Source: Osmia lignaria lignaria
Taxonomy: Eukaryota; Arthropoda; Insecta; Hymenoptera; Megachilidae
NCBI RefSeq assembly: GCF_051020975.1
Contig: NW_027478173.1
Location: forward strand, 1 to 64,000
Length of the DNA stretch: 64,000 nt
Direction of reading: 5' to 3'
The notes beneath the pieces were generated by a model. That model was not told where the DNA came from and made no database searches. It saw only the letters and a list, made by a program, of their open reading frames with translations. Numbering within the stretch: the stretch's first letter is position 1; every line of letters starts with the position of its first letter. The position numbers were made by a program, and so were the translations under genes. Of the stretch, positions 8,523-21,080 are shown piece by piece.

Positions 8523-9488
8523 TCAGAAGCGTAGTTTTCGAGATATATCGAGATATTTAAAAGTTCCGAAGCCGCACCAACATAATAGAGATACAGAAAC
8601 ACCGTGGCCCCTTTCTTTGAGATAACTCTGCACTAGTGCGAGCCGCAAATGCCACTTCCAGCTTAGCTGTGCAGAAGAAGAACAACAAGAAGAAGAAATA
8701 TCTCGAAATATGTCCGTTAGGCCCCTTCCCTTGAGATAAATCTGCAAATATCTCGGAAACGAAGCGAGCTATGGCAAAATGTTAAGAGACCTTTTTTGTA
8801 GAGAATTAAGTTTCCTACTTTTTATGTTCTATGATATTTTTTGATCAGAAGCGTAGTTTTCGAGATATATCGAGATATTTAAAAGTTCCGAAGCCGCACC
8901 AACATAATAGAGATACAGAAACACCGTGGCCCCTTTCTTTGAGATAACTCTGCACTAGTGCGAGCCGCAAATGCCACTTCCAGCTTAGCTGTGCAGAAGA
9001 AGAACAACAAGAAGAAGAAATATCTCGAAATATGTCCGTCAGGCCCCTTCCCTTGAGATAAATATGCAAATATCTCGGAAACGAAGCGAGCTATGGCAAA
9101 ATGTTAAGAGACCTTTTTTGTAGAGAATTAAGTTTCCTACCTTTTACGTTCTATGATATTTTTTGATCAGATGCGTAGTTCTCGAGATATATCAAGATAT
9201 TTAAAAGTTCCGAAGCCGCACCAACATAATAGAGATACAGAAACACCGTGGCCCCTTTCTTTGAGATAACTCTGCACTATTGCGAGCTGCAAATGCCACT
9301 TCCAGCTTAGCTGTGTAGAGGAAGAACAACAAGAAGAAGGAATATCTCGAAATATGTCCGTCAGGCCCCTTCCCTTGAGATATATCTGCAAATGTCTCGG
9401 AAACGAAGCGAGCTATGGCAAAATGTTAAGAGACCTTTTTTGTAGAGAATTATGTTTCCTACAATTTATGTTCTATGATATTTTTTGA
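8523..9488. repeat. 3-monomer higher-order repeat, copy 1 (966 bp)
   Basis: Order: type A with CCGTTAGGCC, type A with tail AAATATGCAA plus CCTACCTTTTACG, then type B with GTGTAGAGGAAG, AAGAAGGAATA and TGCAAATGTC. The same order returns at 10133 and 11099. A dimer (9489-10132) separates this copy from the next. Confidence 0.9.
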
Positions 9489-10132
9489 TCAGAAGCGTAG
9501 TTTTCGAGATATATCGAGATATTTAAAAGTTCCGAAGCCGCACCAACATAATAGAGATACAGAAACACCGTGGCCCCTTTCTTTGAGATAACTCTGCACT
9601 AGTGCGAGCCGCAAATGCCACTTCCAGCTTAGCTGTGCAGAAGAAGAACAACAAGAAGAAGAAATATCTCGAAATATGTCCGTCAGGCCCCTTCCCTTGA
9701 GATAAATATGCAAATATCTCGGAAACAAAGCGAGCTATGGCAAAATGTTAAGAGACCTTTTTTGTAGAGAATTAAGTTTCCTACTTTTTATGTTCGATGA
9801 TATTTTTTGATCAGATGCGTAGTTCTCGAGATATATCAAGATATTTAAAAGTTCCGAAGCTGCACCAACATAATAGAGGTACAGAAACACCGTGGCCTCT
9901 TTCTTTGAGATAACTCTGCACTATTGCGAGCTGCAAATGCCACTTCGAGCTTAGCTGTGCAGAAGAAGAACAACAAGAAGAAGAAATATCTCGAAATATG
10001 TCCGTCAGACCCCTTCCCTTGAGATGAATCTGCAAATATCTCGGAAACGAAGCGAGCTATGGCAAAATGTTAAGAGACCTTTTTTGTAGAGAATTATGTT
10101 TCCTACAATTTATGTTCTATGATATTTTTTGA

Positions 10133-12064
10133 TCAGAAGCGTAGTTTTCGAGATATATCGAGATATTTAAAAGTTCCGAAGCCGCACCAACATAATAGAG
10201 ATACAGAAACACCGTGGCCCCTTTCTTTGAGATAACTCTGCACTAGTGCGAGCCGCAAATGCCACTTCCAGCTTAGCTGTGCAGAAGAAGAACAACAAGA
10301 AGAAGAAATATCTCGAAATATGTCCGTTAGGCCCCTTCCCTTGAGATAAATCTGCAAATATCTCGGAAACGAAGCGAGCTATGGCAAAATGTTAAGAGAC
10401 CTTTTTTGTAGAGAATTAAGTTTCCTACTTTTTATGTTCTATGATATTTTTTGATCAGAAGCGTAGTTTTCGAGATATATCGAGATATTTAAAAGTTCCG
10501 AAGCCGCACCAACATAATAGAGATACAGAAACACCGTGGCCCCTTTCTTTGAGATAACTCTGCACTAGTGCGAGCCGCAAATGCCACTTCCAGCTTAGCT
10601 GTGCAGAAGAAGAACAACAAGAAGAAGAAATATCTCGAAATATGTCCGTCAGGCCCCTTCCCTTGAGATAAATATGCAAATATCTCGGAAACGAAGCGAG
10701 CTATGGCAAAATGTTAAGAGACCTTTTTTGTAGAGAATTAAGTTTCCTACCTTTTACGTTCTATGATATTTTTTGATCAGATGCGTAGTTCTCGAGCTAT
10801 ATCAAGATATTTAAAAGTTCCGAAGCCGCACCAACATAATAGAGATACAGAAACACCGTGGCCCCTTTCTTTGAGATAACTCTGCACTATTGCGAGCTGC
10901 AAATGCCACTTCCAGCTTAGCTGTGTAGAGGAAGAACAACAAGAAGAAGGAATATCTCGAAATATGTCCGTCAGGCCCCTTCCCTTGAGATATATCTGCA
11001 AATGTCTCGGAAACGAAGCGAGCTATGGCAAAATGTTAAGAGACCTTTTTTGTAGAGAATTATGTTTCCTACAATTTATGTTCTATGATATTTTTTGATC
11101 AGAAGCGTAGTTTTCGAGATATATCGAGATATTTAAAAGTTCCGAAGCCGCACCAACATAATAGAGATACAGAAACACCGTGGCCCCTTTCTTTGAGATA
11201 ACTCTGCACTAGTGCGAGCCGCAAATGCCACTTCCAGCTTAGCTGTGCAGAAGAAGAACAACAAGAAGAAGAAATATCTCGAAATATGTCCGTTAGGCCC
11301 CTTCCCTTGAGATAAATCTGCAAATATCTCGGAAACGAAGCGAGCTATGGCAAAATGTTAAGAGACCTTTTTTGTAGAGAATTAAGTTTCCTACTTTTTA
11401 TGTTCTATGATATTTTTTGATCAGAAGCGTAGTTTTCGAGATATATCGAGATATTTAAAAGTTCCGAAGCCGCACCAACATAATAGAGATACAGAAACAC
11501 CGTGGCCCCTTTCTTTGAGATAACTCTGCACTAGTGCGAGCCGCAAATGCCACTTCCAGCTTAGCTGTGCAGAAGAAGAACAACAAGAAGAAGAAATATC
11601 TCGAAATATGTCCGTCAGGCCCCTTCCCTTGAGATAAATATGCAAATATCTCGGAAACGAAGCGAGCTATGGCAAAATGTTAAGAGACCTTTTTTGTAGA
11701 GAATTAAGTTTCCTACCTTTTACGTTCTATGATATTTTTTGATCAGATGCGTAGTTCTCGAGATATATCAAGATATTTAAAAGTTCCGAAGCCGCACCAA
11801 CATAATAGAGATACAGAAACACCGTGGCCCCTTTCTTTGAGATAACTCTGCACTATTGCGAGCTGCAAATGCCACTTCCAGCTTAGCTGTGTAGAGGAAG
11901 AACAACAAGAAGAAGGAATATCTCGAAATATGTCCGTCAGGCCCCTTCCCTTGAGATATATCTGCAAATGTCTCGGAAACGAAGCGAGCTATGGCAAAAT
12001 GTTAAGAGACCTTTTTTGTAGAGAATTATGTTTCCTACAATTTATGTTCTATGATATTTTTTGA
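10133..12064. repeat. 3-monomer higher-order repeat, copies 2 and 3
   Basis: Two adjacent 966-bp units (10133-11098 and 11099-12064) with the same three markers as 8523-9488. They appear almost identical. One private change I saw is CTCGAGCTAT near 10791 in the first unit. Adjacent near-identical units point to recent tandem duplication. Confidence 0.9.
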
Positions 12065-14962
12065 TCAGAAGCGTAGTTTTCGAGATATATCGAGATATTT
12101 AAAAGTTCCGAAGCCGCACCAACATAATAGAGATACAGAAACACCGTGGCCCCTTTCTTTGAGATAACTCTGCACTAGTGCGAGCCGCAAATGCCACTTC
12201 CAGCTTAGCTGTGCAGAAGAAGAACAACAAGAAGAAGAAATATCTCGAAATATGTCCGTCAGGCCCCTTCCCTTGAGATAAATATGCAAATATCTCGGAA
12301 ACGAAGCGAGCTATGGCAAAATGATAAGAGACCTTTTTTGTAGAGAATTAAGTTTCCTACTTTTTATGTTCTATGATATTTTTTGATCAGATGCGTAGTT
12401 CTCGAGATATATCAAGATATTTAAAAGTTCCGAAGCCGCACCAACATAATAGAGATACAGAAACACCGTGGCCCCTTTCTTTGAGATAACTCTGCACTAG
12501 TGCGAGCCGCAAATGCCACTTCCAGCTTAGCTGTGCAGAAGAAGAACAACAAGAAGAAGAAATATCTCGAAATATGTCCGTCAGGCCCCTTCCCTTGAGA
12601 TAAATATGCAAATATCTCGGAAACGAAGCGAGCTATCGCAAAATGTTAAGAGACCTTTTTTGTAGAGAATTAAGTTTCCTACTTTTTATGTTCTATGATA
12701 TTTTTTGATCAGAAGCGTAGTTTTCGAGATATATCGAGATATTTAAAAGTTCCGAAGCCGCACCAACATAATAGAGATACAGAAACACCGTGGCCCCTTT
12801 CTTTGAGATAACTCTGCACTAGTGCGAGCCGCAAATGCCACTTCCAGCTTAGCTGTGCAGAAGAAGAACAACAAGAAGAAGAAATATCTCGAAATATGTC
12901 CGTCAGGCCCCTTCCCTTGAGATAAATATGCAAATATCTCGGAAACGAAGCGAGCTATGGCAAAATGTTAAGAGACCTTTTTTGTAGAGAATTAAGTTTC
13001 CTACCTTTTACGTTCTATGATATTTTTTGATCAGATGCGTAGTTCTCGAGATATATCAAGATATTTAAAAGTTCCGAAGCCGCACCAACATAATAGAGAT
13101 ACAGAAACACCGTGGCCCCTTTCTTTGAGATAACTCTGCACTATTGCGAGCTGCAAATGCCACTTCCAGCTTAGCTGTGTAGAGGAAGAACAACAAGAAG
13201 AAGGAATATCTCGAAATATGTCCGTCAGGCCCCTTCCCTTGAGATATATCTGCAAATGTCTCGGAAACGAAGCGAGCTATGGCAAAATGTTAAGAGACCT
13301 TTTTTGTAGAGAATTATGTTTCCTACAATTTATGTTCTATGATATTTTTTGATCAGAAGCGTAGTTTTCGAGATATATCGAGATATTTAAAAGTTCCGAA
13401 GCCGCACCAACATAATAGAGATACAGAAACACCGTGGCCCCTTTCTTTGAGATAACTCTGCACTAGTGCGAGCCGCAAATGCCACTTCCAGCTTAGCTGT
13501 GCAGAAGAAGAACAACAAGAAGAAGAAATATCTCGAAATATGTCCGTCAGGCCCCTTCCCTTGAGATAAATATGCAAATATCTCGGAAACGAAGCCAGCT
13601 ATCGCAAAATGTTAAGAGACCTTTTTTGTAGAGAATTAAGTTTGCTACTTTTTATGTTCTATGATATTTTTTGATCAGATGCGTAGTTCTCGAGATATAT
13701 CAAGATATTTAAAAGTTCCGAAGCCGCACCAACATAATAGAGATACAGAAACACCGTGGCCCCTTTCTTTGAGATAACTCTGCACTAGTGCGAGCCGCAA
13801 ATGCCACTTCCAGCTTAGCTGTGCAGAAGAAGAACAACAAGAAGAAGAAATATCTCGAAATATGTCCGTCAGGCCCCTTCCCTTGAGATAAATATGCAAA
13901 TATCTCGGAAACTAAGCGAGCTATGGCAAAATGTTGAGAGACCTTTTTTGTAGAGAATTAAGTTTCCTCCTTTTTATGTTCTATGATATTTTTTGATCAG
14001 ATGCGTAGTTCTCGAGATATATCAAGATATTTAAAAGTTCCGAAGCCGCACCAACATAATAGAGATACAGAAACACCGTGGCCCCTTTCTTTGAGATAAC
14101 TCTGCACTATTGCGAGCTGCAAATGCCACTTCCAGCTTAGCTGTGCAGAGGAAGAACAACAAGAAGAAGAAATATCTCGAAATATGTCCGTCAGGCCAGT
14201 TCCTTTGAGCTGAATCTGCAAATATCTCGGAAACGAAGCGAGCTATGGCAAAATGTTAAGAGACCTTTTTTGTAGAGAATTAAGTTTCCTACTTTTCATG
14301 TTCTATGATATTTTTTGATCAGATGCGTAGTTCTCGAGATATATCAAGATATTTAAAAGTTCCGAAGCCGCACCAACATAATAGAGATACAGAAACACCG
14401 TGGCCCCTTTCTTTGAGATAACTCTGCACTAGTGCGAGCCGCAAATGCTACTTCCAGCTTAGCTGTGCAGAAGAAGAACAACAAGAAGAAGAAATATCTC
14501 GAAATATGTCCGTCAGGCCCCTTCCCTTGAGATAAATATGCAAATATCTCGGAAACGAAGCGAGCTATGGCAAAATGTTAAGAGACCTTTTTTGTAGAGA
14601 ATTAAGTTTCCTACTTTTTATGTTCTATGATATTTTTTGATCAGATGCGTAGTTCTCGAGATATATCAAGATATTTAAAAGTTCCGAAGCCGCACCAACA
14701 TAATAGAGATACAGAAACACCGTGGCCCCTTTCTTTGAGATAACTCTGCACTAGTGCGAGCCGCAAATGCCACTTCCAGCTTAGCTGTGCAGAAGAAGAA
14801 CAACAAGAAGAAGAAATATCTCGAAATATGTCCGTCAGACCCCTTCCCTTGAGATGAATCTGCAAATATCTCGGAAACGAAGCGAGCTATGGCAAAATGT
14901 TAAGAGACCTTTTTTGTAGAGAATTATGTTTCCTACAATTTATGTTCTATGATATTTTTTGA
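12065..14962. repeat. Mixed block with AAATATGCAA tails
   Basis: Nine monomers dominated by the CTAGTGCGAGCCGC middle and the AAATATGCAA tail, on both A and B fronts. The 9167-type monomer recurs at 13031. The pair 13675-14318 (tail AACTAAGCGAG, then CAGTTCCTTTGAGCTG) recurs at 17861-18504 and 23010-23653. The monomer at 14319 has a TGCTACTTCC change that puts a stop in the minus-strand frame. Confidence 0.8.
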
Positions 14963-16250
14963 TCAGAAGCGTAGTTTTCGAGATATATCGAGATATTTAA
15001 AAGTTCCGAAGCCGCACCAACATAATAGAGATACAGAAACACCGTGGCCCCTTTCTTTGAGATAACTCTGCACTAGTGCGAGCCGCAAATGCCACTTCCA
15101 GCTTAGCTGTGCAGAAGAAGAACAACAAGAAGAAGAAATATCTCGAAATATGTCCGTCAGGCCCCTTCCCTTGAGATAAATATGCAAATATCTCGGAAAC
15201 GAAGCGAGCTGTGGCAAAATGTTAAGAGACCGTTGTGGTAGAGAATTAAGTTTCCTACTTTTTATGTTCTATGATATTTTTTGATCAGACGCGTAGTTCT
15301 CGAGATATATCAAGATATTTAAAAGTTCCGAAGCCGCACCAACATAATAGAGATACAGAAACACCGTGGCCCCTTTCTTTGAGATAACTCTGCACTATTG
15401 CGAGCTGCAAATGCCACTTCGAGCTTAGCTGTGCAGAAGAAGAACAACAAGAAGAAGAAATATCTCGAAATATGTCCGTCAGACCCCTTCCCTTGAGATA
15501 AATCTGCAAATATCTCGGAAACGAAGAGAGCTATGGCAAAATGTTAAGAGACCTTTTTTGTAGAGAATTATGTTTCCTACAATTTATGTTCTATGATATT
15601 TTTTGATCAGAAGCGTAGTTTTCGAGATATATCGAGATATTTAAAAGTTCCGAAGCCGCACCAACATAATAGAGATACAGAAACACCGTGGCCCCTTTCT
15701 TTGAGATAACTCTGCACTAGTGCGAGCCGCAAATGCCACTTCCAGCTTAGCTGTGCAGAAGAAGAACAACAAGAAGAAGAAATATCTCGAAATATGTCCG
15801 TTAGGCCCCTTCCCTTGAGATAAATCTGCAAATATCTCGGAAACGAAGCGAGCTATGGCAAAATGTTAAGAGACCTTTTTTGTAGAGAATTAAGTTTCCT
15901 ACTTTTTATGTTCTATGATATTTTTTGATCAGAAGCGTAGTTTTCGAGATATATCGAGATATTTAAAAGTTCCGAAGCCGCACCAACATAATAGAGATAC
16001 AGAAACACCGTGGCCCCTTTCTTTGAGATAACTCTGCACTAGTGCGAGCCGCAAATGCCACTTCCAGCTTAGCTGTGCAGAAGAAGAACAACAAGAAGAA
16101 GAAATATCTCGAAATATGTCCGTCAGGCCCCTTCCCTTGAGATAAATCTGCAAATATCTCGGAAACGAAGCGAGCTATGGCAAAATGTTAAGAGACCTTT
16201 TTTGTAGAGAATTAAGTTTCCTACCTTTTACGTTCTATGATATTTTTTGA
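14963..16250. repeat. Dispersed duplicate of 7879-9166
   Basis: Four monomers in the same order as 7879-9166, offset by exactly 22 monomers (7084 bp). Shared markers are GAGCTGTGG, GACCGTTGTGGTAG, ACGCGTAG, GAAGAGAGC and CCGTTAGGCC. The 7879 copy has extra private changes (CTTCGCTG, AGAAGGAG) absent here, and the 15929 monomer has AAATCTGCAA where its counterpart at 8845 has AAATATGCAA. Confidence 0.85.
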
Positions 16251-17538
16251 TCAGATGCGTAGTTCTCGAGATATATCAAGATATTTAAAAGTTCCGAAGC
16301 CGCACCAACATAATAGAGATACAGAAACACCGTGGCCCCTTTCTTTGAGATAACTCTGCACTATTGCGAGCTGCAAATGCCACTTCCAGCTTAGCTGTGT
16401 AGAGGAAGAACAACAAGAAGAAGAAATATCTCGAAATATGTCCGTCAGGCCCCTTCCCTTGAGATAAATATGCAAATATCTCGGAAACGAAGCGAGCTGT
16501 GGCAAAATGTTAAGAGACCGTTGTGGTAGAGAATTAAGTTTCCTACTTTTTATGTTCTATGATATTTTTTGATCAGACGCGTAGTTCTCGAGATATATCA
16601 AGATATTTAAAAGTTCCGAAGCCGCACCAACATAATAGAGATACAGAAACACCGTGGCCCCTTTCTTTGAGATAACTCTGCACTATTATGAGCTGCAAAT
16701 GCCACTTCCAGCTTAGCTGTGCAGAAGGAGAACAACAAGAAGAAGAAATATCTCGAAATATGTCCGTCAGGCCCCTTCCCTTGAGATAAATCTGCAAATA
16801 TCTCGGAAACGAAGAGAGCTATGGCAAAATGTTAAGAGACCTTTTTTGTAGAGAATTAAGTTTCCTACTTTTCATGTTCTATGATATTTTTTGATCAGAT
16901 GCGTAGTTCTCGAGATATATCAAGATATTTAAAAGTTCCGAAGCCGCACCAACATAATAGAGATACAGAAACACCGTGGCCCCTTTCTTTGAGATAACTC
17001 TGCACTATTGCGAGCTGCAAATGCCACTTCCAGCTTAGCTGTGCAGAAGGAGAACAACAAGAAGAAGAAATATCTCGAAATATGTCCGTCAGGCCCCTTC
17101 CCTTGAGATAAATCTGCAAATATCTCGGAAACGAAGAGAGCTATGGCAAAATGTTAAGAGACCTTTTTTGTAGAGAATTAAGTTTCCTACTTTTCATGTT
17201 CTATGATATTTTTTGATCAGATGCGTAGTTCTCGAGATATATCAAGATATTTAAAAGTTCCGAAGCCGCACCAACATAATAGAGATACAGAAACACCGTG
17301 GCCCCTTTCTTTGAGATAACTCTGCACTAGTGCGAGCCGCAAATGCCACTTCCAGCTTAGCTGTGCAGAAGAAGAACAACAAGAAGAAGGAATATCGCGA
17401 AATATGTCCGTCAGGCCCCTTCCCTTGAGATAAATATGCAAATATCTCGGAAACGAAGCGAGCTATGGCAAAATGTTAAGAGACCTTTTTTGTAGAGAAT
17501 TAAGTTTCCTACTTTTTATGTTCTATGATATTTTTTGA
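16251..17538. repeat. Mixed block with one clear chimeric monomer
   Basis: The monomer at 16251 begins as the 9167 type and ends as the 7879/14963 type (see findings). The next two (16573, 16895) share AGAAGGAGAAC, GAAGAGAGC and CCTACTTTTCATG tails. The fourth (17217) has AAGAAGGAATATCGCG and the AAATATGCAA tail. Confidence 0.8.
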
Positions 17539-19792
17539 TCAGATGCGTAGTTCTCGAGATATATCAAGATATTTAAAAGTTCCGAAGCCGCACCAACATA
17601 ATAGAGATACAGAAACACCGTGGCCCCTTTCTTTGAGATAACTCTGCACTAGTGCGAGCCGCAAATGCCACTTCCAGCTTAGCTGTGCAGAAGAAGAACA
17701 ACAAGAAGAAGAAATATCTCGAAATATGTCCGTCAGGCCCCTTCCCTTGAGATAAATATGCAAATATCTCGGAAACGAAGCGAGCTATCGCAAAATGTTA
17801 AGAGACCTTTTTTGTAGAGAATTAAGTTTCCTACTTTTTATGTTCTATGATATTTTTTGATCAGATGCGTAGTTCTCGAGATATATCAAGATATTTAAAA
17901 GTTCCGAAGCCGCACCAACATAATAGAGATACAGAAACACCGTGGCCCCTTTCTTTGAGATAACTCTGCACTAGTGCGAGCCGCAAATGCCACTTCCAGC
18001 TTAGCTGTGCAGAAGAAGAACAACAAGAAGAAGAAATATCTCGAAATATGTCCGTCAGGCCCCTTCCCTTGAGATAAATATGCAAATATCTCGGAAACTA
18101 AGCGAGCTATGGCAAAATGTTAAGAGACCTTTTTTGTAGAGAATTAAGTTTCCTACTTTTTATGTTCTATGATATTTTTTGATCAGATGCGTAGTTCTCG
18201 AGATATATCAAGATATTTAAAAGTTCCGAAGCCGCACCAACATAATAGAGATACAGAAACACCGTGGCCCCTTTCTTTGAGATAACTCTGCACTATTGCG
18301 AGCTGCAAATGCCACTTCCAGCTTAGCTGTGCAGAGGAAGAACAACAAGAAGAAGAAATATCTCGAAATATGTCCGTCAGGCCAGTTCCTTTGAGCTGAA
18401 TCTGCAAATATCTCGGAAACGAAGCGAGCTATGGCAAAATCTTAAGAGACCGTTTTTGTAGAGAATTAAGTTTCCTACTTTTTATGTTCTATGATATTTT
18501 TTGATGAGACGCGTAGTTCTCGAGATATATCAAGATATTTAAAAGTTCCGAAGCCGCACCAACATAATAGAGATACAGAAACACCGTGGCCCCTTTCTTT
18601 GAGATAACTCTGCACTAGTGCGAGCTGCAAACGCCACTTCCAGCTTAGCTGTGCAGAAGAAGAACAACAAGAAGAAGAAATATCTCGAAATATGTCCGTC
18701 AGGCCCCTTCCCTTGACATAAATCTGCAAATATCTCGGAAACGAAGCGAGCTATGGCAAAATGTTAAGAGACCTTATTTGTAGAGAATTAAGTTTCCTAC
18801 TTTTTACGTTCTATGATATTTTTTGATCAGATGCGTAGTTCTCGAGATATATCAAGATATTTAAAAGTTCCGAAACCGCACCAACATAATAGAGATACAG
18901 AAACACCGTGGCCCCTTTCTTTGAGATATCTCTGCACTATTGCGAGCTGCAAATGCCACTTCCAGCTTAGCTGTGCAGAAGAAGAACAACAAGAAGAAGA
19001 AATATCTCGAAATATGTCCGTCAGGCCCCTTCCCTTGACATAAATCTGCAAATATCTCGGAAACGAAGCGAGCTATGGCAAAATGTTAAGAGACCTTATT
19101 TGTAGAGAATTAAGTTTCCTACTTTTTACGTTCTATGGTATTTTTTGATCAGATGCGTAGTTCTCGAGATATATCAAGATATTTAAAAGTTCCGAAGCCG
19201 CACCAACATAATAGAGATACAGAAACACCGTGGCCCCTTTCTTTGAGATAACTCTGCACTATTGCGAGCTGTAAATGCCACTTCCAGCTTAGCGGTGCAG
19301 AAGAAGAACAACAAGAAGAAGAAATATCTCGAAATATGTCCGTCAGGCCCCTTCCCTTGAGATATATCTGCAAATATCTCGGAAACGAAGCGAGCTATGG
19401 CAAAATGTTAAGAGACCTTTTTTGTAGAGAATTATGTTTCCTACAATTTATGTTCTATGATATTTTTTGATCAGAAGCGTAGTTTTCGAGATATATCGAG
19501 ATATTTAAAAGTTCCGAAGCCGCACCAACATAATAGAGATACAGAAACACCGTGGCCCCTTTCTTTGAGATAACTCTGCACTAGTGCGAGCCGCAAATGC
19601 CACTTCCAGCTTAGCTGTGCAGAAGAAGAACAACAAGAAGAAGAAATATCTCGAAATATGAGCGTCAGGCCCCTTCCCTTGAGATAAATATGCAAATATC
19701 TCGGAAACGAAGCGAGCTATGGCAAAATGTTAAGAGACCTTTTTTGTAGAGAATTAAGTTTCCTACTTTTTATATTCTATGATATTTTTTGA
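17539..19792. repeat. 7-monomer segment, copy 1 (2254 bp)
   Basis: The order of seven distinctive monomers is repeated at 22688-24941. Markers in order: CTATCGCAAAATG tail; AACTAAGCGAG tail; CAGTTCCTTTGAGCTG tail; GATGAGACGCG front; GAAACCGC plus GAGATATCTC; GCTGTAAATG plus AGCGGTGC; ATGAGCGTCAGG. The two copies lie 5149 bp apart, which is 16 monomers minus the 3-bp deletion at 21725. Confidence 0.9.
18505..19470. repeat. Trimer with CTTGACATAAATC tails, copy 1
   Basis: Three monomers: GATGAGACGCG front with the CTTGACATAAATC tail; GAAACCGC with GAGATATCTC and the same tail; and GCTGTAAATG with AGCGGTGC. The trimer is present three times in the window (also 23654-24619 and 25264-26229). The third copy is attached to a different left neighbour. 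Confidence 0.9.
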
Positions 19793-21080
19793 TCAGATGC
19801 GTAGTTCTCGAGATATATCAAGATATTTAAAAGTTCCGAAGCCGCACCAACATAAAAGAGATACAGAAACACCGTGGCCCCTTTCTTTGAGATAACTCTG
19901 CACTATTGCGAGCTGCAAATGCCACTTCCAGCTTAGCTGTGCAGAGGAAGAACAACAAGAAGAAGAAATATCTCGAAATATGTCCGTCAGGCCCCTTACC
20001 CTGAGATAAATCTGCAAATATCTCGGAAACGAAGCGAGCTATGGCAAAATGTTAAGAGACCGTTTTTGTAGAGAATTAAGTTTCCTACTTTTTATGTTCT
20101 ATGATATTTTTTGATCAGACGCGTAGTTCTCGAGATATATCAAGATATTTAAAAGTTCCGAAGCCGCACCAACATAATAGAGATACAGAAACACCGTGGC
20201 CCCTTTCTTTGAGATAACTCTGCACTAGTGCGAGCCGCAAATGCCACTTCCAGCCTAGCTGTGCAGAAGAAGAACAACAAGAAGAAGAAATACCTCGAAA
20301 TATGTCCGTCAGGCCCCTTCCCTTGAGATAAATCTGCAAATATCTCGGAAACGAAGCGAGCTATGGCAAAATGTTAAGAGAGCTTTTTTGTAGAGAATTA
20401 AGTTTCCTACTTTTTATGTTCTATGATATTTTTTGATCAGATGCGTAGTTCTCGAGATATATCAAGATATTTAAAAGTTCCGAAGCCGCACCAACATAAT
20501 AGAGATACAGAAACACCGTGGCCCCTTTCTTTGAGATAACTCTGCACTATCGCGAGCTGCAAATGCCACTTCCAGCTTAGCTGTGCAGAAGAAGAACAAC
20601 AAGAAGAAGAAATATCTCGAAATATGTCCGTCAGGCCCCTTCCCTTGAGATAAATCTGCAAATATCTCGGAAACGAAGAGAGCTATGGCAAAATGTTAAG
20701 AGACCTTTTTTGTAGAGAATTAAGTTTCCTACTTTTTATGTTCTATGATATTTTTTGATCAGATGCGTAGTTCTCGAGATATATCAAGATATTTAAAAGT
20801 TCCGAAGCCGCACCAACATAATAGAGATACAGAAACACCGTGGCCCCTTTCTTTCAGATAACTATGCACTATTGCGAGCTGCAAATGCCACTTCCAGCTT
20901 AGCTGTGCAGAAGAAGAACAACAAGAAGAAGAAATATCTCGAAATATGTCCGTCAGGCCCCTTCCCTTGAGATATATCAGCAAATATCTCGGAAACGAAG
21001 CGAGCTATGGCAAAATGTTAAGAGACCTTTTTTGTAGAGAATTATGTTTCCTACAATTTATGTTCTATGATATTTTTTGA
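19793..21080. repeat. Single-copy linking block
   Basis: Four monomers. The first (19793) has CATAAAAGAG and CCTTACCCTG. The second (20115) has ACGCGTAG, CAGCCTAGC and ATACCTCG. The third (20437, CACTATCGCG) recurs at 29444. The fourth (20759) is a chimera of the two parent monomers seen at 21725 and 22044. Confidence 0.8.
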
